The notes: generated by a model not told the origin, from the sequence alone. A stretch of DNA of 64,000 nucleotides from Pseudomonadota bacterium (GCA_023398955.1 JAEWRL010000026.1:1-64000), one strand, 5' to 3'. Positions 7,675 to 16,832 are shown, counted from the stretch's first letter. Numbers and translations are program-made.

Positions 7675-9053
7675 GGGGAGGGTCGTTGGCACCAAGTTAT
7701 TTGGCCAAGCTGGCGGGATATGCCCGCGTCCCTACCTTCTGTCTCTGTGGCGCGGGAGAGCGCGAGCGCGCTCGCAGTCTGGCGTACTCGCCCGCGCTCC
7801 GCATGGTTTCCTCTCCGCGGCACGCGGCTGTGCTCGTCGCCGTCGGTGCCTTTCCGCCCGAGCTCCAGGCTCCTGCGCGGCGCGTGCACGATCAGCTGCC
7901 GACGCCCAGCGGCGTGGTTCACTGGGCACCGAGCGGCGAGCCGCCGTTTCCGGAAGCAGAGCGCGTCGCCGCGGCCAAGGACCCGACGAGTGCCATCGTG
8001 GCCGCCTTCCGACGCGCTCTTGCGGGAGAGCAACAGGCGCCCGTGTTTGGTCCGGCGAAGAACCCCGTCGACTGGCAAGGCAAAGGACCGCACGGGCAAG
8101 GCGGTAAGGGCATGATGGGCGGGACGCCGTACGGGCGGTCCATGGCGATGACCGGTGACGACCTCCGCGACGGGCTGGCACTCGACCGCCTTTCGCTAGA
8201 GCTCGGGCCATTTCTCCCCTGGCTGCCGCCCGGCACGCGGCTCTCGGTGACGGTACAGGGAGACCTCATCGAGTCGCTCGAGCTGAGGGTCCCCGGGCTG
8301 GTCAAGCCGGACCTCGCCGAGGTCTTCCTCGAAGGCTCCCGGCACCCAGTACGTATAGCAGATGTCGAGGTAGCACGCGCCAAGCACCACCTCGCGGCCA
8401 CAGCGGATCTGCTGCACTTCCTCGGGCTCTTCGACCTCGCAGCGCGAGCCTACCGCCTTGCCATCAGCAATGCACCGACCGCCGCAACGGAGGTGCACGC
8501 CCTGGGCCGTCGCCTGCGACGTTCCCTCGGCCTCCGGCTGGCGACGCGGGGCGTTGGAGTGCTCCCTCGCGAAGCGCTGGTCGCCACCGGCAGCGTGGCG
8601 CGCGCTGCGGGTCGTCGAGATGACGTCCGATTGGCGGATCCAGCATACAAGAGGCTCGGTTTCGAGCCGCTCCTGCGTGAAGCGGGCGACGTCGAGGCCC
8701 GTTGGCAGCTCCGAATTGCCGAGGCGGCGCAGGCGCTCGAGCTCGCTCAGAGCGCTGGTGACGAGCAGCACGACCCCGCATACCCACTGGAAGGGCCCCG
8801 GGGCGCTCTTGGCTCGACGGCAAGAAGCCCCCTGGGAGACGCGCTCGTCCACTTCGCTCCTGGTTCGGTCTGGGACGAGTTCGTGACGACGCTCGTCAGC
8901 CTCGACCTGGACCCGGCGACGCTCAGTCCCACAGAAGAAGAAGAGAGCAGCGATGACTCCGACACGACCGCGCACGGTGGGCACGAATCCCACGCCGACG
9001 ACGGAGGCGACAGCAGCAAGCACGACCATCCCGGGAGGAGGGCTCCTGATTGA
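7671..9053 (+). CDS. NuoB/NuoD-like fusion lacking the Fe-S ligands
   Basis: A 460-residue soluble protein starting with GTG inside the nuoA stop (GTGA). Residues about 12-125 resemble NuoB: SSPRHAAVLVAVGAF and RRVHDQLPTPSGVVHWA align with the NuoB SPRQADV and RRVYDQMPDPKWV regions. However, the adjacent Cys pair has become CLC, and the other two cluster N2 cysteines are absent. Residues about 145-215 (MMGGTPYGRSMAMTGDDLRDGLALDRLSLELGPFLPWLPPG, cited here as two adjoining motifs around residue 165) recall the short insert seen near NuoD in divergent complex-I clusters, but the quinone-site domain is missing. The last 30 residues are rich in Asp, Ser and His. It is probably a structural cap joining the membrane arm to something else. 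I do not know its function. Confidence 0.6.
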   Translation: MRGGSLAPSYLAKLAGYARVPTFCLCGAGERERARSLAYSPALRMVSSPRHAAVLVAVGAFPPELQAPARRVHDQLPTPSGVVHWAPSGEPPFPEAERVAAAKDPTSAIVAAFRRALAGEQQAPVFGPAKNPVDWQGKGPHGQGGKGMMGGTPYGRSMAMTGDDLRDGLALDRLSLELGPFLPWLPPGTRLSVTVQGDLIESLELRVPGLVKPDLAEVFLEGSRHPVRIADVEVARAKHHLAATADLLHFLGLFDLAARAYRLAISNAPTAATEVHALGRRLRRSLGLRLATRGVGVLPREALVATGSVARAAGRRDDVRLADPAYKRLGFEPLLREAGDVEARWQLRIAEAAQALELAQSAGDEQHDPAYPLEGPRGALGSTARSPLGDALVHFAPGSVWDEFVTTLVSLDLDPATLSPTEEEESSDDSDTTAHGGHESHADDGGDSSKHDHPGRRAPD

Positions 9054-9988
9054 TGTCTGACGTCAGCTCCCTTTCGCCCCTCGTGAGCATGGCCGTCGCC
9101 TGGACCCTGCTCGTCGGCGGCGCGTACTTGGCGGCGGTTCTGGGCATCGCGCTGCGCCCTTCGCTCCCGGACGTGTCCCGGACCTCGCCATTCCTCGAGC
9201 CTCTCCGAACCGCCGCGGCTCTACTCACGCAGCAACCCTCCATCACGGAACGCCCTGACATGCTGCTGTGGCTCATCGCACCTGCCAGCTACGCCGCGCT
9301 GGCGGGCGTCGCGTTGACCGTGGTTCCCTTGGACGAGGCCCTCGCCATCGCTGATGTGCAGACTGGAATCGTGCTGTTTGGCGCGGCCGAGGCGCTGGCG
9401 ATCGTCGCCGTCTTTCTCCGCGGGTGGTCGCCGAACTCGCACTTCGCGCTGCAGGGTGGGTTCCGTTTCGTCGCGGTTGGTCTTTCGTACGAGCTGCTCA
9501 GCATGTTCGTGCTCATCGCGGCTGCCCTGCCGGCAGAATCGCTGCAAGTGTCCGCGATCGTCGAGGCACAGGCAGGGCTGTGGAACGTCATACGCCAACC
9601 TCTCGGGCTCCCTCTTTGGGTGCTGGTCACTCTGGGTGTGACCTTCACCGGTCCCTTTGATCTCGCAGAGGGGAGCGATCTGACCGGTGGCGTCTCGATC
9701 GAGTCCTCGGGTCGGGACCTCTTGCTCTGGCAAGCGGCGCGGGGCGGCATGCTCGCCGTCTTCTCCGCGATGGGAGCCGCCGTATTCCTGGGTGGCTGGT
9801 TCGGCCCTTGGTTACCAGGGTGGATCTGGATGGGACTCAAGACCCTGGCGCTCATGACGCTCACCACCTGGGTGGGGCAGCGGGCAGCGCGCCTCCCCGT
9901 TCAGCGTACTGTCACCCTGTTATGGACCATCGGCTTGCCAGCGGGCTTTGCACACCTGCTCGTGGCGGGCTTGGAGGCCTTGCGATGA
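9050..9988 (+). CDS. nuoH: Complex I-like subunit H (NuoH family), divergent
   Basis: A 312-residue protein with about eight membrane helices, overlapping the previous gene by ATGA. NuoH landmarks are present in altered form. SPFLEPLRTAAALLTQQP stands where NuoH has its QPLADGLKL loop, and TGPFDLAEGSDLTGG replaces the RPPFDLPEAE-ELVAGY loop. The following AEY motif has become ARG. VFLGGWFGPWLPGW and a C-terminal WVGQRAARLPVQR match the family. In normal NuoH the altered loops line the quinone chamber, so quinone chemistry is doubtful here. The assignment rests on gene order plus these partial matches. Confidence 0.75.
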   Translation: MMSDVSSLSPLVSMAVAWTLLVGGAYLAAVLGIALRPSLPDVSRTSPFLEPLRTAAALLTQQPSITERPDMLLWLIAPASYAALAGVALTVVPLDEALAIADVQTGIVLFGAAEALAIVAVFLRGWSPNSHFALQGGFRFVAVGLSYELLSMFVLIAAALPAESLQVSAIVEAQAGLWNVIRQPLGLPLWVLVTLGVTFTGPFDLAEGSDLTGGVSIESSGRDLLLWQAARGGMLAVFSAMGAAVFLGGWFGPWLPGWIWMGLKTLALMTLTTWVGQRAARLPVQRTVTLLWTIGLPAGFAHLLVAGLEALR

Positions 9989-10602
9989 GCGCCAGCGGCG
10001 TGGATGTGGCGTTCTGGGTATTTGGCGTCGCCGCCGTCTGGTTCGGATGGCGAGTTTTCCGCACTGATTCCATGGTGCGCGCCTCTTTCGCGTTGCTGGC
10101 GTCGTTCCTGAACGTGGGAGCCATCATGGTGCTACTGCTCGCTGAGTACCTCGGGATCGCCCTGCTGTTCATGATGGCTGTCGAAATGACAGTGATGGCC
10201 CTCTTCATGGTGGCGTTCATGATGAACCCAGCCGGACTGAACCCTATGAACATGGTTCACCAGCACCGCACGGCGATGGTCATCGGGGTGTCCGGAGGGG
10301 CCGCCGTGGCCGTGGTAGCCATCTACGGAGACCTGCCGTCCCGCCCCATCGTAGAAAGCACGGACAGGATAGCCGCGCTCGGAACGGAGCTCCTTGGGAA
10401 ATCGATGCTGACCTTTGAATCCGCCGGGCTAGCTCTCCTGGCGACGATGATCGGGACTGTCGTGCTCTCCGCGCGCTCGAGCCGTTACCACGAGAACGCG
10501 GATAGCGGCTCGAAACCACCGCCCATCGACCCGAATGACCCTTCGACAGTCCCGGACACCCAACCCAACAAGGGACACGGGCACCACGGAGGACACGGAT
10601 GA
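9985..10602 (+). CDS. nuoJ: Complex I-like subunit J (NuoJ family) with His-rich tail
   Basis: A 205-residue protein starting at an ATG that overlaps the nuoH stop. Five hydrophobic segments occupy roughly residues 8-175, including LNVGAIMVLLLAEYLGIALL, which fits NuoJ helix 3 where a pi-bulge takes part in proton translocation. The C-terminus is unusual: a Pro/Asp-rich linker ending in GHGHHGGHG. The operon position between H and K is the standard NuoH-J-K order. No NuoI gene lies between H and J, although that is its usual place. Confidence 0.8.
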   Translation: MSASGVDVAFWVFGVAAVWFGWRVFRTDSMVRASFALLASFLNVGAIMVLLLAEYLGIALLFMMAVEMTVMALFMVAFMMNPAGLNPMNMVHQHRTAMVIGVSGGAAVAVVAIYGDLPSRPIVESTDRIAALGTELLGKSMLTFESAGLALLATMIGTVVLSARSSRYHENADSGSKPPPIDPNDPSTVPDTQPNKGHGHHGGHG

Positions 10603-10904
10603 CGTTGGCGACGGTACTGCTGGTGGCCGCAGTTCTTTGGGGAATAGGGCTCTACGGCGCCCTCTCTCAACAGTCCTTCGTGATGCTCATGATGGGGCTC
10701 GAGCTCATGATCAACGCCGCGCTCCTCGCTGGCGCGGGCGTGTGGCACTTCGCGGCGGGCGCTGGCGCCGAGGGACAGGTGCTCCTGATCGTCGGCATGG
10801 CCGTCATGGCCATCGAGATGGCCATCGGGTTCGGCGTGGTGGTGAACGTTTACCGGGTCAGGCAAGCGGACGTCACCGAGAGCATCGAGGACCTCGAGGG
10901 ATGA
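10599..10904 (+). CDS. nuoK: Complex I-like subunit K (NuoK family)
   Basis: A 101-residue protein of three membrane helices, of normal length for NuoK. The helix-2 motif MMGLELMINAALL keeps the conserved Glu (E36 in E. coli), and the helix-3 sequence VGMAVMAIEMAIGFGVVV keeps the second Glu (E72 equivalent). Both residues carry protons in complex I. It is linked to its neighbours by ATGA overlaps on both sides. Confidence 0.9.
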   Translation: MTLATVLLVAAVLWGIGLYGALSQQSFVMLMMGLELMINAALLAGAGVWHFAAGAGAEGQVLLIVGMAVMAIEMAIGFGVVVNVYRVRQADVTESIEDLEG

Positions 10905-12844
10905 TGCTCTGGTCCTTGTCGCTCGTCCCGCTCATCGCTGGGCTTGTACTCTGGATAGTCGGAGAGGCGCTCTCGCGGAGCCGGCACGCACTGAGTCGCA
11001 GAGGGGCCGGTGGTGTAGCCCTCGTCGTGCTCGGGATCGAGCTCGCCCTAGGCATCTGGGCCGCCAAGTTCGCTCCCGCGACATCCTTTCGCTGGGGAGG
11101 AGGCCTATTTCTTTCTCTGGGGGTGACGCCGGCCGTTGGCGTGGCCACCCTGCTCGTCAGCACGGTGGCGCTTCCGGTCATCGCGTGGGCGGCGGCACAT
11201 GAACCCATCGAGGGGCTGTCGAGGCTGGTGGGGCAGCTCGTCGCTTTCACGGGCGCGATGCAGCTTCTCGTTCTCGCCGCTGATTGGCTGACGCTGGTCT
11301 TCGCCTGGGAGCTGGTGGGCGCCCTCTCCTTCGCCCTCATCGCCCATCGTTGGCGCGATCCGACAGCGACGAGTGCCGCTTGCTACGCCTACAACGTGAC
11401 CCGTTTGGGAGGGCTCGGGCTCTGGGTTGCCGCGGGGGCGAGCTTGTCCGAAGTCGGGAGCCTCGACTTCGCGGCGCTCCCGCGGGTATCGGCCACCGCT
11501 GCTGGGCACTGGATCGCGGCGGGTGTGCTCGTTGCAGCGAGCGCCAAGTCCGCGCAAGGACCCTTCGCGCCCTGGCTGTTTCGCGCGATGGAGGGGCCCT
11601 CTTCCGCCTCGGCCCTGCTGCACTCCTCGACCATGGTCGCGGCGGGTGCGTGGCTGCTCATTCGTCTCCACGAGCCCCTGACCGGGATCGGCTGGTTCGG
11701 GCCAGCCACGATCAGCATCGGCCTGGTCACCGCGCTAGCGGGTGGCGTCGTGGCGAGCCTCCAACCACACGTGAAGCGCCTGCTCGCTGCCTCGACGTCC
11801 GCCCAGTACGGGCTGATGTTCGCGGCCGTCGGCGCTGGGTATGCGGGAGCCGCCCTCGCCCACCTGGTGGCGCATGCCGCTTTCAAGGCGCTGCTCTTCC
11901 TGGCTGCAGGCACGGTGATCGCGATAGTTAGCAGCGGACACATTGCGGCAATGCGGCTCGGCAAGCAGCTGCCAGTCGTCGCTGGCACGAGCGCGATAGG
12001 GGCCTTGGCCCTCGCCGCCGTTCCGCCGCTTGGGGCTGCGTGGTCTAAGGAGCAGGTCGTCGCCGCACTGGGCGCTCGCTCGCCATGGCTCGCTGCCTTG
12101 GTCGTGTTGGCTGGGGCTTTGAGCACCTGGTATGCCATGCGGTTTCAGCTGCTGGCATTCGGTCGGGGGCGGACGCAGGTGCGGCCGGAGAAGCCCGGCA
12201 CCGTCGAGCGAGCAGCCCATGGCTTCCTTGCCGCCCTGACCCTCCTGCTCGGGCTTTTGTGGCTGCCATTCGTATCGGCGAGCTTTGCCGACATGGCAGA
12301 CATGGAGCTGCCCCCTGTGCATACCGGGGAGGCCCTGCTGTCCCTCGCGACGACGCTGGTGGTGCTTGGTGCTGCGTGGACAGCGCACAGCCGCGGTTTG
12401 TTGGCGCACCAACTCCGCTCGGGCAGCCTGCAGGCCACGGGCGCGGATTGGCTCGGACTCCCGCGACTGCTCACGGCTGCCTTCGTGCTTCCCACTGTGA
12501 CGCTAGCGCGGGGCTGTGCCCGCTTCGATGCGAAGGTCGTCGACGCGGGGATCGGCGCTGCCGCCGCTGCCGGGCAAGCACTCTCGAGGCTGTCGTCCCG
12601 CGTCGTCGAGGTGCGGCTGGACCAGCTGGTGCACGGAATAGCCCTCGGAAGCTCGTGGACGGCGCGAGCGTCGCGCCGGACCGATGAAGGCGGGATCGAC
12701 CGCGCCGTGCGGGTCCTCGGCACTGGCGTCGGGGCGGCAGGGCGCTGGGGGCGCAGCCTGCAGACGGGCGCGCTGCCCGTCTACTACTCCTTGGCCACGG
12801 GGGGCCTGCTCTTGCTTCTCATCGCTCTGATAGCTGGAAAGTAA
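10901..12844 (+). CDS. nuoL: Complex I-like antiporter subunit L (NuoL family)
   Basis: A 647-residue polytopic protein. The key antiporter residues are in place: Glu in VFAWELVGALSFALIAHRW, Lys in SAKSAQGPFAPWLFRAMEGP, and His in ASALLHSSTMVAAG. The C-terminal 120 residues hold an amphipathic stretch and a final membrane helix, matching the NuoL lateral helix with its anchor. It starts at tandem ATGATG overlapping nuoK by ATGA. Proton pumping appears structurally possible. Confidence 0.9.
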   Translation: MMLWSLSLVPLIAGLVLWIVGEALSRSRHALSRRGAGGVALVVLGIELALGIWAAKFAPATSFRWGGGLFLSLGVTPAVGVATLLVSTVALPVIAWAAAHEPIEGLSRLVGQLVAFTGAMQLLVLAADWLTLVFAWELVGALSFALIAHRWRDPTATSAACYAYNVTRLGGLGLWVAAGASLSEVGSLDFAALPRVSATAAGHWIAAGVLVAASAKSAQGPFAPWLFRAMEGPSSASALLHSSTMVAAGAWLLIRLHEPLTGIGWFGPATISIGLVTALAGGVVASLQPHVKRLLAASTSAQYGLMFAAVGAGYAGAALAHLVAHAAFKALLFLAAGTVIAIVSSGHIAAMRLGKQLPVVAGTSAIGALALAAVPPLGAAWSKEQVVAALGARSPWLAALVVLAGALSTWYAMRFQLLAFGRGRTQVRPEKPGTVERAAHGFLAALTLLLGLLWLPFVSASFADMADMELPPVHTGEALLSLATTLVVLGAAWTAHSRGLLAHQLRSGSLQATGADWLGLPRLLTAAFVLPTVTLARGCARFDAKVVDAGIGAAAAAGQALSRLSSRVVEVRLDQLVHGIALGSSWTARASRRTDEGGIDRAVRVLGTGVGAAGRWGRSLQTGALPVYYSLATGGLLLLLIALIAGK

Positions 12845-12851
12845 CTCTCTC

Positions 12852-14336
12852 ATGCTGAGTTTTGCCATCATCATTCCCTTGGGAGCAGCCTTGCTGCTCA
12901 CCGCCTGGAAGGGTTGGCCGGAGACGGCCGCGAGGGTAGTCGCGAGCACGACGGCCGCCGTGCCACTGCTGCTCTTCGGCTTCGCGTGGCTCGACTTCGA
13001 CGCGGAGGGTGCCCGGTTCCAGAGCGTCGTCGATCTGCCCTGGATCCCTGCCGTCGGGGCGGGGTTTCGCCTGGGCGTCGACGGCATCGCGCTAGCCGTC
13101 GCCGCCATGAGCGCATTGCTCTTCACTGTGTGCGCGGCATACCCCGTCGACTACCGGGGCAAGTGGCGGCAGTACCTGGCTTGGCTGCTCTTCCTCGAAG
13201 CAGTCAGCCTGGGGCTCTTCCTCGCCCTCGATCTCCTCCTGTTCTACGTCTTTTTCGACCTATCCCTTGTCGGCATGTACTTCCTCATCGCGATTTGGGG
13301 GCACGAAGACGCCGAGCGTGCCGCGATCAAATTCGTGCTCTTCACCTTCGCCGGCTCGTTGGTGATGCTGCTCGGCATCTTGAGCCTTGTCCTTGCCACG
13401 GATCCGATGACCTTTGACATGCGGGTTCTCATCGAGGACCAGGTGCTCGCTGGCACCGGTGTTCGCGCCAGCCTGACCCTGTTGGCGCTCCTCTTCGGAT
13501 TGGCAGTGAAGACACCGCTCGTGCCGGTTCATACCTGGCTTCCGGCCGCGCACGTGCAGGCCCCCGGCCCCGTGTCAGCGCTGCTGGCGGGAGTTCTTCT
13601 GAAGATGGGAGCCTACGGCATGATTCGCGTTGCCTATGGCATGTTGACGGATGATTTCCGCGCTTGGGCGCTGTGGCTCGGCATCTTGGCCGTGGTGAGC
13701 ATCGTTTACGGCGCGCTCGTTGCTCTCGGCCAACGTCACATCAAGGCACGCATCGCTTACACGTCAGTGACGCACATGGGCTACACCATCCTCGGGATCG
13801 CGGCGGCCACATCGACGAGCACGGCGAGCGAGACCGCGCGACAAACGGCCCTCACTGGCGCCACGCTGGAGATGGTGGCGCACGGGCTCATCACCGGGGC
13901 CCTCTTCCTGCTCGCGGGCTCCCTCTGGGAACGTACGCGCACCTACGACATGGATGCGCACGGGGGCGTGGCAGCGAGAGCTCCTCGATTGACCGCGTTC
14001 GCGGCGGTAGCCATGTTCGCGAGCCTCGGGTTGCCCGGCCTGGCTGGGTTCGTCGCGGAGTTCCAGATCTTTGCTGGCGCCCTCGCCATAGAACCATGGC
14101 TGGCCGTGGTCGCACTCGTGGGCGTGGTCCTCACCGCTGCCCTCTTCCTCCAGCTGCTGCAGCGGGTCTTCTTCGGCAGAGCGGGGCACGCCGTCGGGGA
14201 CGTCACGGATGTGGGGCGTGTCGAGACGGCCGCCCTAGCGCTGCTTCTCGCGCTCACCCTCGTCATTGGGGTGGCGCCGGCCTTCCTCATCGATACGATT
14301 GCTGGAGCTAGCGCCGATACTCTGGGGCAGCCCTGA
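12852..14336 (+). CDS. nuoM: Complex I-like antiporter subunit M (NuoM family)
   Basis: A 494-residue polytopic protein seven bases after nuoL. It keeps the Lys residues in GLAVKTPLVPVHTWLPAAH and LLAGVLLKMGAYGMIRV and the pattern SVTHMGYTILGI. The conserved helix-5 Glu (FFE in NuoM) is Asp in VFFDLSLVGMYFLIAIWG, a conservative change that could still carry a proton. The stop codon shares its A with the ATG of the next gene (TGATG). Confidence 0.9.
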   Translation: MLSFAIIIPLGAALLLTAWKGWPETAARVVASTTAAVPLLLFGFAWLDFDAEGARFQSVVDLPWIPAVGAGFRLGVDGIALAVAAMSALLFTVCAAYPVDYRGKWRQYLAWLLFLEAVSLGLFLALDLLLFYVFFDLSLVGMYFLIAIWGHEDAERAAIKFVLFTFAGSLVMLLGILSLVLATDPMTFDMRVLIEDQVLAGTGVRASLTLLALLFGLAVKTPLVPVHTWLPAAHVQAPGPVSALLAGVLLKMGAYGMIRVAYGMLTDDFRAWALWLGILAVVSIVYGALVALGQRHIKARIAYTSVTHMGYTILGIAAATSTSTASETARQTALTGATLEMVAHGLITGALFLLAGSLWERTRTYDMDAHGGVAARAPRLTAFAAVAMFASLGLPGLAGFVAEFQIFAGALAIEPWLAVVALVGVVLTAALFLQLLQRVFFGRAGHAVGDVTDVGRVETAALALLLALTLVIGVAPAFLIDTIAGASADTLGQP

Positions 14337-15754
14337 TGCCTATCGAGCACCTCCTGCCGGAGCTGGTACTCGCGCTCGGCGCCGTCGCGGTCATTCTCGT
14401 GGCGGCCTTCGTTGGGCAGCCGCGACAGTGGCTCTGTGCCCCGCTGGCTTTCGCGGTTGTCGCTACCTCGAGCGCCGCCGCGCTTTGGCTTCACGGGCGC
14501 AGCGGCATACCCGTCCTCACGGCGCACGGCACGTGGGCCATCGACGCCATCATGGGATGGTCCAGAGCCGTTATCCTGTTGACCGGAGCGGTCGTCATCC
14601 TCCTGTCGCCGAGGTGGTTCGTGAGTGATCGCCGGCACGGCGAATGGTACGGTCTGCTGCTGCTGTCGACCCTGGGTGCCACGCTGCTCGCAGGGGCGAG
14701 CGACCTCTCCCTCCTCATGGTGGCCGTGCTGCTGTCGTCCGTGACTGGGTACACAATGGCCAGCTATCACCGCGCCTCCCGGATCTGCGCGGAGGCCGGC
14801 GCGAAGTTCTACTTCCTGGGCGCTATCGCCAACCCGGTGTTGTTTCTCGGGCTCGTGTTCGTTTACGGCGTCGCGGGAACGACCGGCTACGGCGCCATTG
14901 CCGGGGAGCTCGTTTCGAGAGACTTGGGTGGGGTGGCCTTGAGCGCAGGCTTCGGGATGATACTGGTGGGGCTCACTTTCAAACTGGGCGCTGTGCCGGT
15001 CCACGCTTGGGTACCCGACGTCGCTCAAGGGAGCCCCGCTCCTGCCGCTGCGTTCATTACGGTGGCACCGAAGGTGGGAGCGCTCCTGGCGCTGGCGCGC
15101 ATTGCCTCTTTGCTCCCCGACGCAGCGGTGGCATGGCGCGCCGCCATCGCCGTCATTGCGTTGGCGACCATGACCCTGGGAAACCTCGCGGCCCTTTGGC
15201 AGCAGGACGTAAGGAGGCTCATTGGCTGGTCCTCGGTGTCGCAAGTCGGCTATGGTCTCCTTGCTGTAGTCGCGCTCGGCAGGAGCCCGCTCGCGCTGTC
15301 GTCACTCGCGTTGTTCATGGCCGCTTACGCTCTCGCCAATCTTACGGCCTTCGCTGTCGTCGTGTCCCTCCGTGGGCGCACCAAGCTGGACGACTACAAG
15401 GGATTGGGGCGGGTGCGTCCCGCCCACGCAGCAGCACTGACGGTAGCATTCCTCTCACTCGCCGGGGTTCCGCCGTTGGTCGGATTCACGGCGAAGCTAG
15501 CGCTCTTCGCGGCTGTCATGGAGTCGGGGTACACCTGGCTGGCGCTGGCAGCGGTCGCGAACACTGTCATCTCACTCTTCTATTACCTACGCGTCATCGG
15601 CGCTATGTTCCTGGTGGCCCCCCTTGGGAACGCGGCGCTCCTCGGGAGGGAAGCACTGGGGGTGTGCGTCATCGGAGCCATGACCTTGGTCTTGGTGGGA
15701 ATAATGACCCAGAGCGTCATAGCCGCCCTCGAGGGGTCTCCTCTCCTTCCGTGA
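14336..15754 (+). CDS. nuoN: Complex I-like antiporter subunit N (NuoN family)
   Basis: A 472-residue polytopic protein ending the operon. It retains LTFKLGAVPVHAWVPDVAQG and TVAPKVGALLALARI, which carry the two channel lysines. The helix-5 Glu of the family (ELLSLPLY) seems to be lost: the matching stretch is AVLLSSVTGYTMASY. The C-terminal half has the LAGVPPLVGFTAKLALF motif common to NuoN. No further nuo gene follows on the same strand. Confidence 0.85.
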   Translation: MPIEHLLPELVLALGAVAVILVAAFVGQPRQWLCAPLAFAVVATSSAAALWLHGRSGIPVLTAHGTWAIDAIMGWSRAVILLTGAVVILLSPRWFVSDRRHGEWYGLLLLSTLGATLLAGASDLSLLMVAVLLSSVTGYTMASYHRASRICAEAGAKFYFLGAIANPVLFLGLVFVYGVAGTTGYGAIAGELVSRDLGGVALSAGFGMILVGLTFKLGAVPVHAWVPDVAQGSPAPAAAFITVAPKVGALLALARIASLLPDAAVAWRAAIAVIALATMTLGNLAALWQQDVRRLIGWSSVSQVGYGLLAVVALGRSPLALSSLALFMAAYALANLTAFAVVVSLRGRTKLDDYKGLGRVRPAHAAALTVAFLSLAGVPPLVGFTAKLALFAAVMESGYTWLALAAVANTVISLFYYLRVIGAMFLVAPLGNAALLGREALGVCVIGAMTLVLVGIMTQSVIAALEGSPLLP

Positions 15755-16055
15755 GCGAGAGCGCGCCAGCAGCGCTTGTCAGTCGGCGCCGACGACACCG
15801 CCGTCATCGAAGGTTCGCGTAAAGACTGCCGAGCACCTCGTAGGCGGGCCGTGGATTGCGCTCGATGTCGACGATTCCCCCGCCAACCGTCCGCCCACTC
15901 GAAGAGTGCCGCCGGCACAACCGCCAGAGGCCGTGAGCCCCGAGGCGTTTTCCAGTATCTCTCGGGAGCGCGCGTCCGTCAGGGGCCGACGCTCAGGTCG
16001 ACCCCTGGCACCGCGCCTGCGTGGGCTCCCGATCCCCGCGAACGGCGGCTGCGAG
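15755..16055. other. Intergenic gap, nothing recognised
   Basis: About 300 bases between the end of nuoN and the convergent end of the cysteine-rich lipoprotein gene. I see no gene, no clear terminator with a T-tract and no repeat. Confidence 0.4.
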
Positions 16056-16640
16056 CTAGGAATCGTCTTCCGAAGACTCACAAGCGATCTGAATGCACGC
16101 ACCTCCCGGCGGTGTGCAAATGCCGCAGCTCGCGTTACAGCATGTCTGTCCGACGGGGCAGGTCGTCGCTCCGCAGGTTTCCCCTGGCGCGCTCTGCGGG
16201 ACGCAGACAGCGTCACCATCGACGACTTCGCAGACCCGACCGGGCTCGCACCGAACCGTGGCACAGGGATCCGCCGGGTCGTGCTCGACACACTCGGCGA
16301 CACCATCGACGACCTCGCAGTGAGTTCCCTCGAGGCACAGCACGGCCGCGCAGGGGTTCGTGAGGCCACCTTCGACGCACGAGCAGACCTCTGGTGAGCC
16401 GTCCCAGGTCCATCCCTCGGCGCACACCCCGATGACGTCACATTGGCAGACGCCACCACAATCGGCGCCTCCCGCCTCGGGGTCGCAGCTATCACGCGGG
16501 TCATCCAGGCAAGTGCCGCTCCCCGGACACGCAATGCCGGCAATGCCGCCACAGGGCGGACCGTCGAGATCCCCATCCTGCGGCAAGCAGCCTGCGAGCA
16601 ATGCACCAATGAACCCCAGCTTTACGTGACGCAAATCCAT
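16056..16640 (-). CDS. Cysteine-rich lipoprotein
   Basis: A 194-residue protein with a lipobox (LLAGC, Cys18) after a short hydrophobic signal. A good ribosome-binding site (AAGGAG) stands seven bases before the ATG. The mature part has over 20 cysteines. The first block, CPGSGTCLDDPRDSCDP followed by GGADCGGVCQC, is a pattern common in myxobacterial exported proteins (Kazal-like). Two following blocks with C..GTHCEVVDGVAECV and CEPGRVCEVVDGDAVCV resemble EGF-like repeats. It is probably a disulfide-rich surface protein with a binding role; the partner is unknown. Confidence 0.75.
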   Translation of the reverse strand: MDLRHVKLGFIGALLAGCLPQDGDLDGPPCGGIAGIACPGSGTCLDDPRDSCDPEAGGADCGGVCQCDVIGVCAEGWTWDGSPEVCSCVEGGLTNPCAAVLCLEGTHCEVVDGVAECVEHDPADPCATVRCEPGRVCEVVDGDAVCVPQSAPGETCGATTCPVGQTCCNASCGICTPPGGACIQIACESSEDDS

Positions 16641-16832
16641 GACTACTCCTTGTCCTTTCTCGCCGGCCCACCTCGACCCGACGACAGGGCAGGCATGGAG
16701 CGAGCGCTCGCCTCCTGCAAGCGGCTCTCCATGGATTGGACGCTACGTTCACCTGCCACTCCCGAGGGGGCCCGGATTGACCGAGCGGTCTCGACACACA
16801 GGCGCCAGAGGGAGCCTCCCCTTAACATTGGG

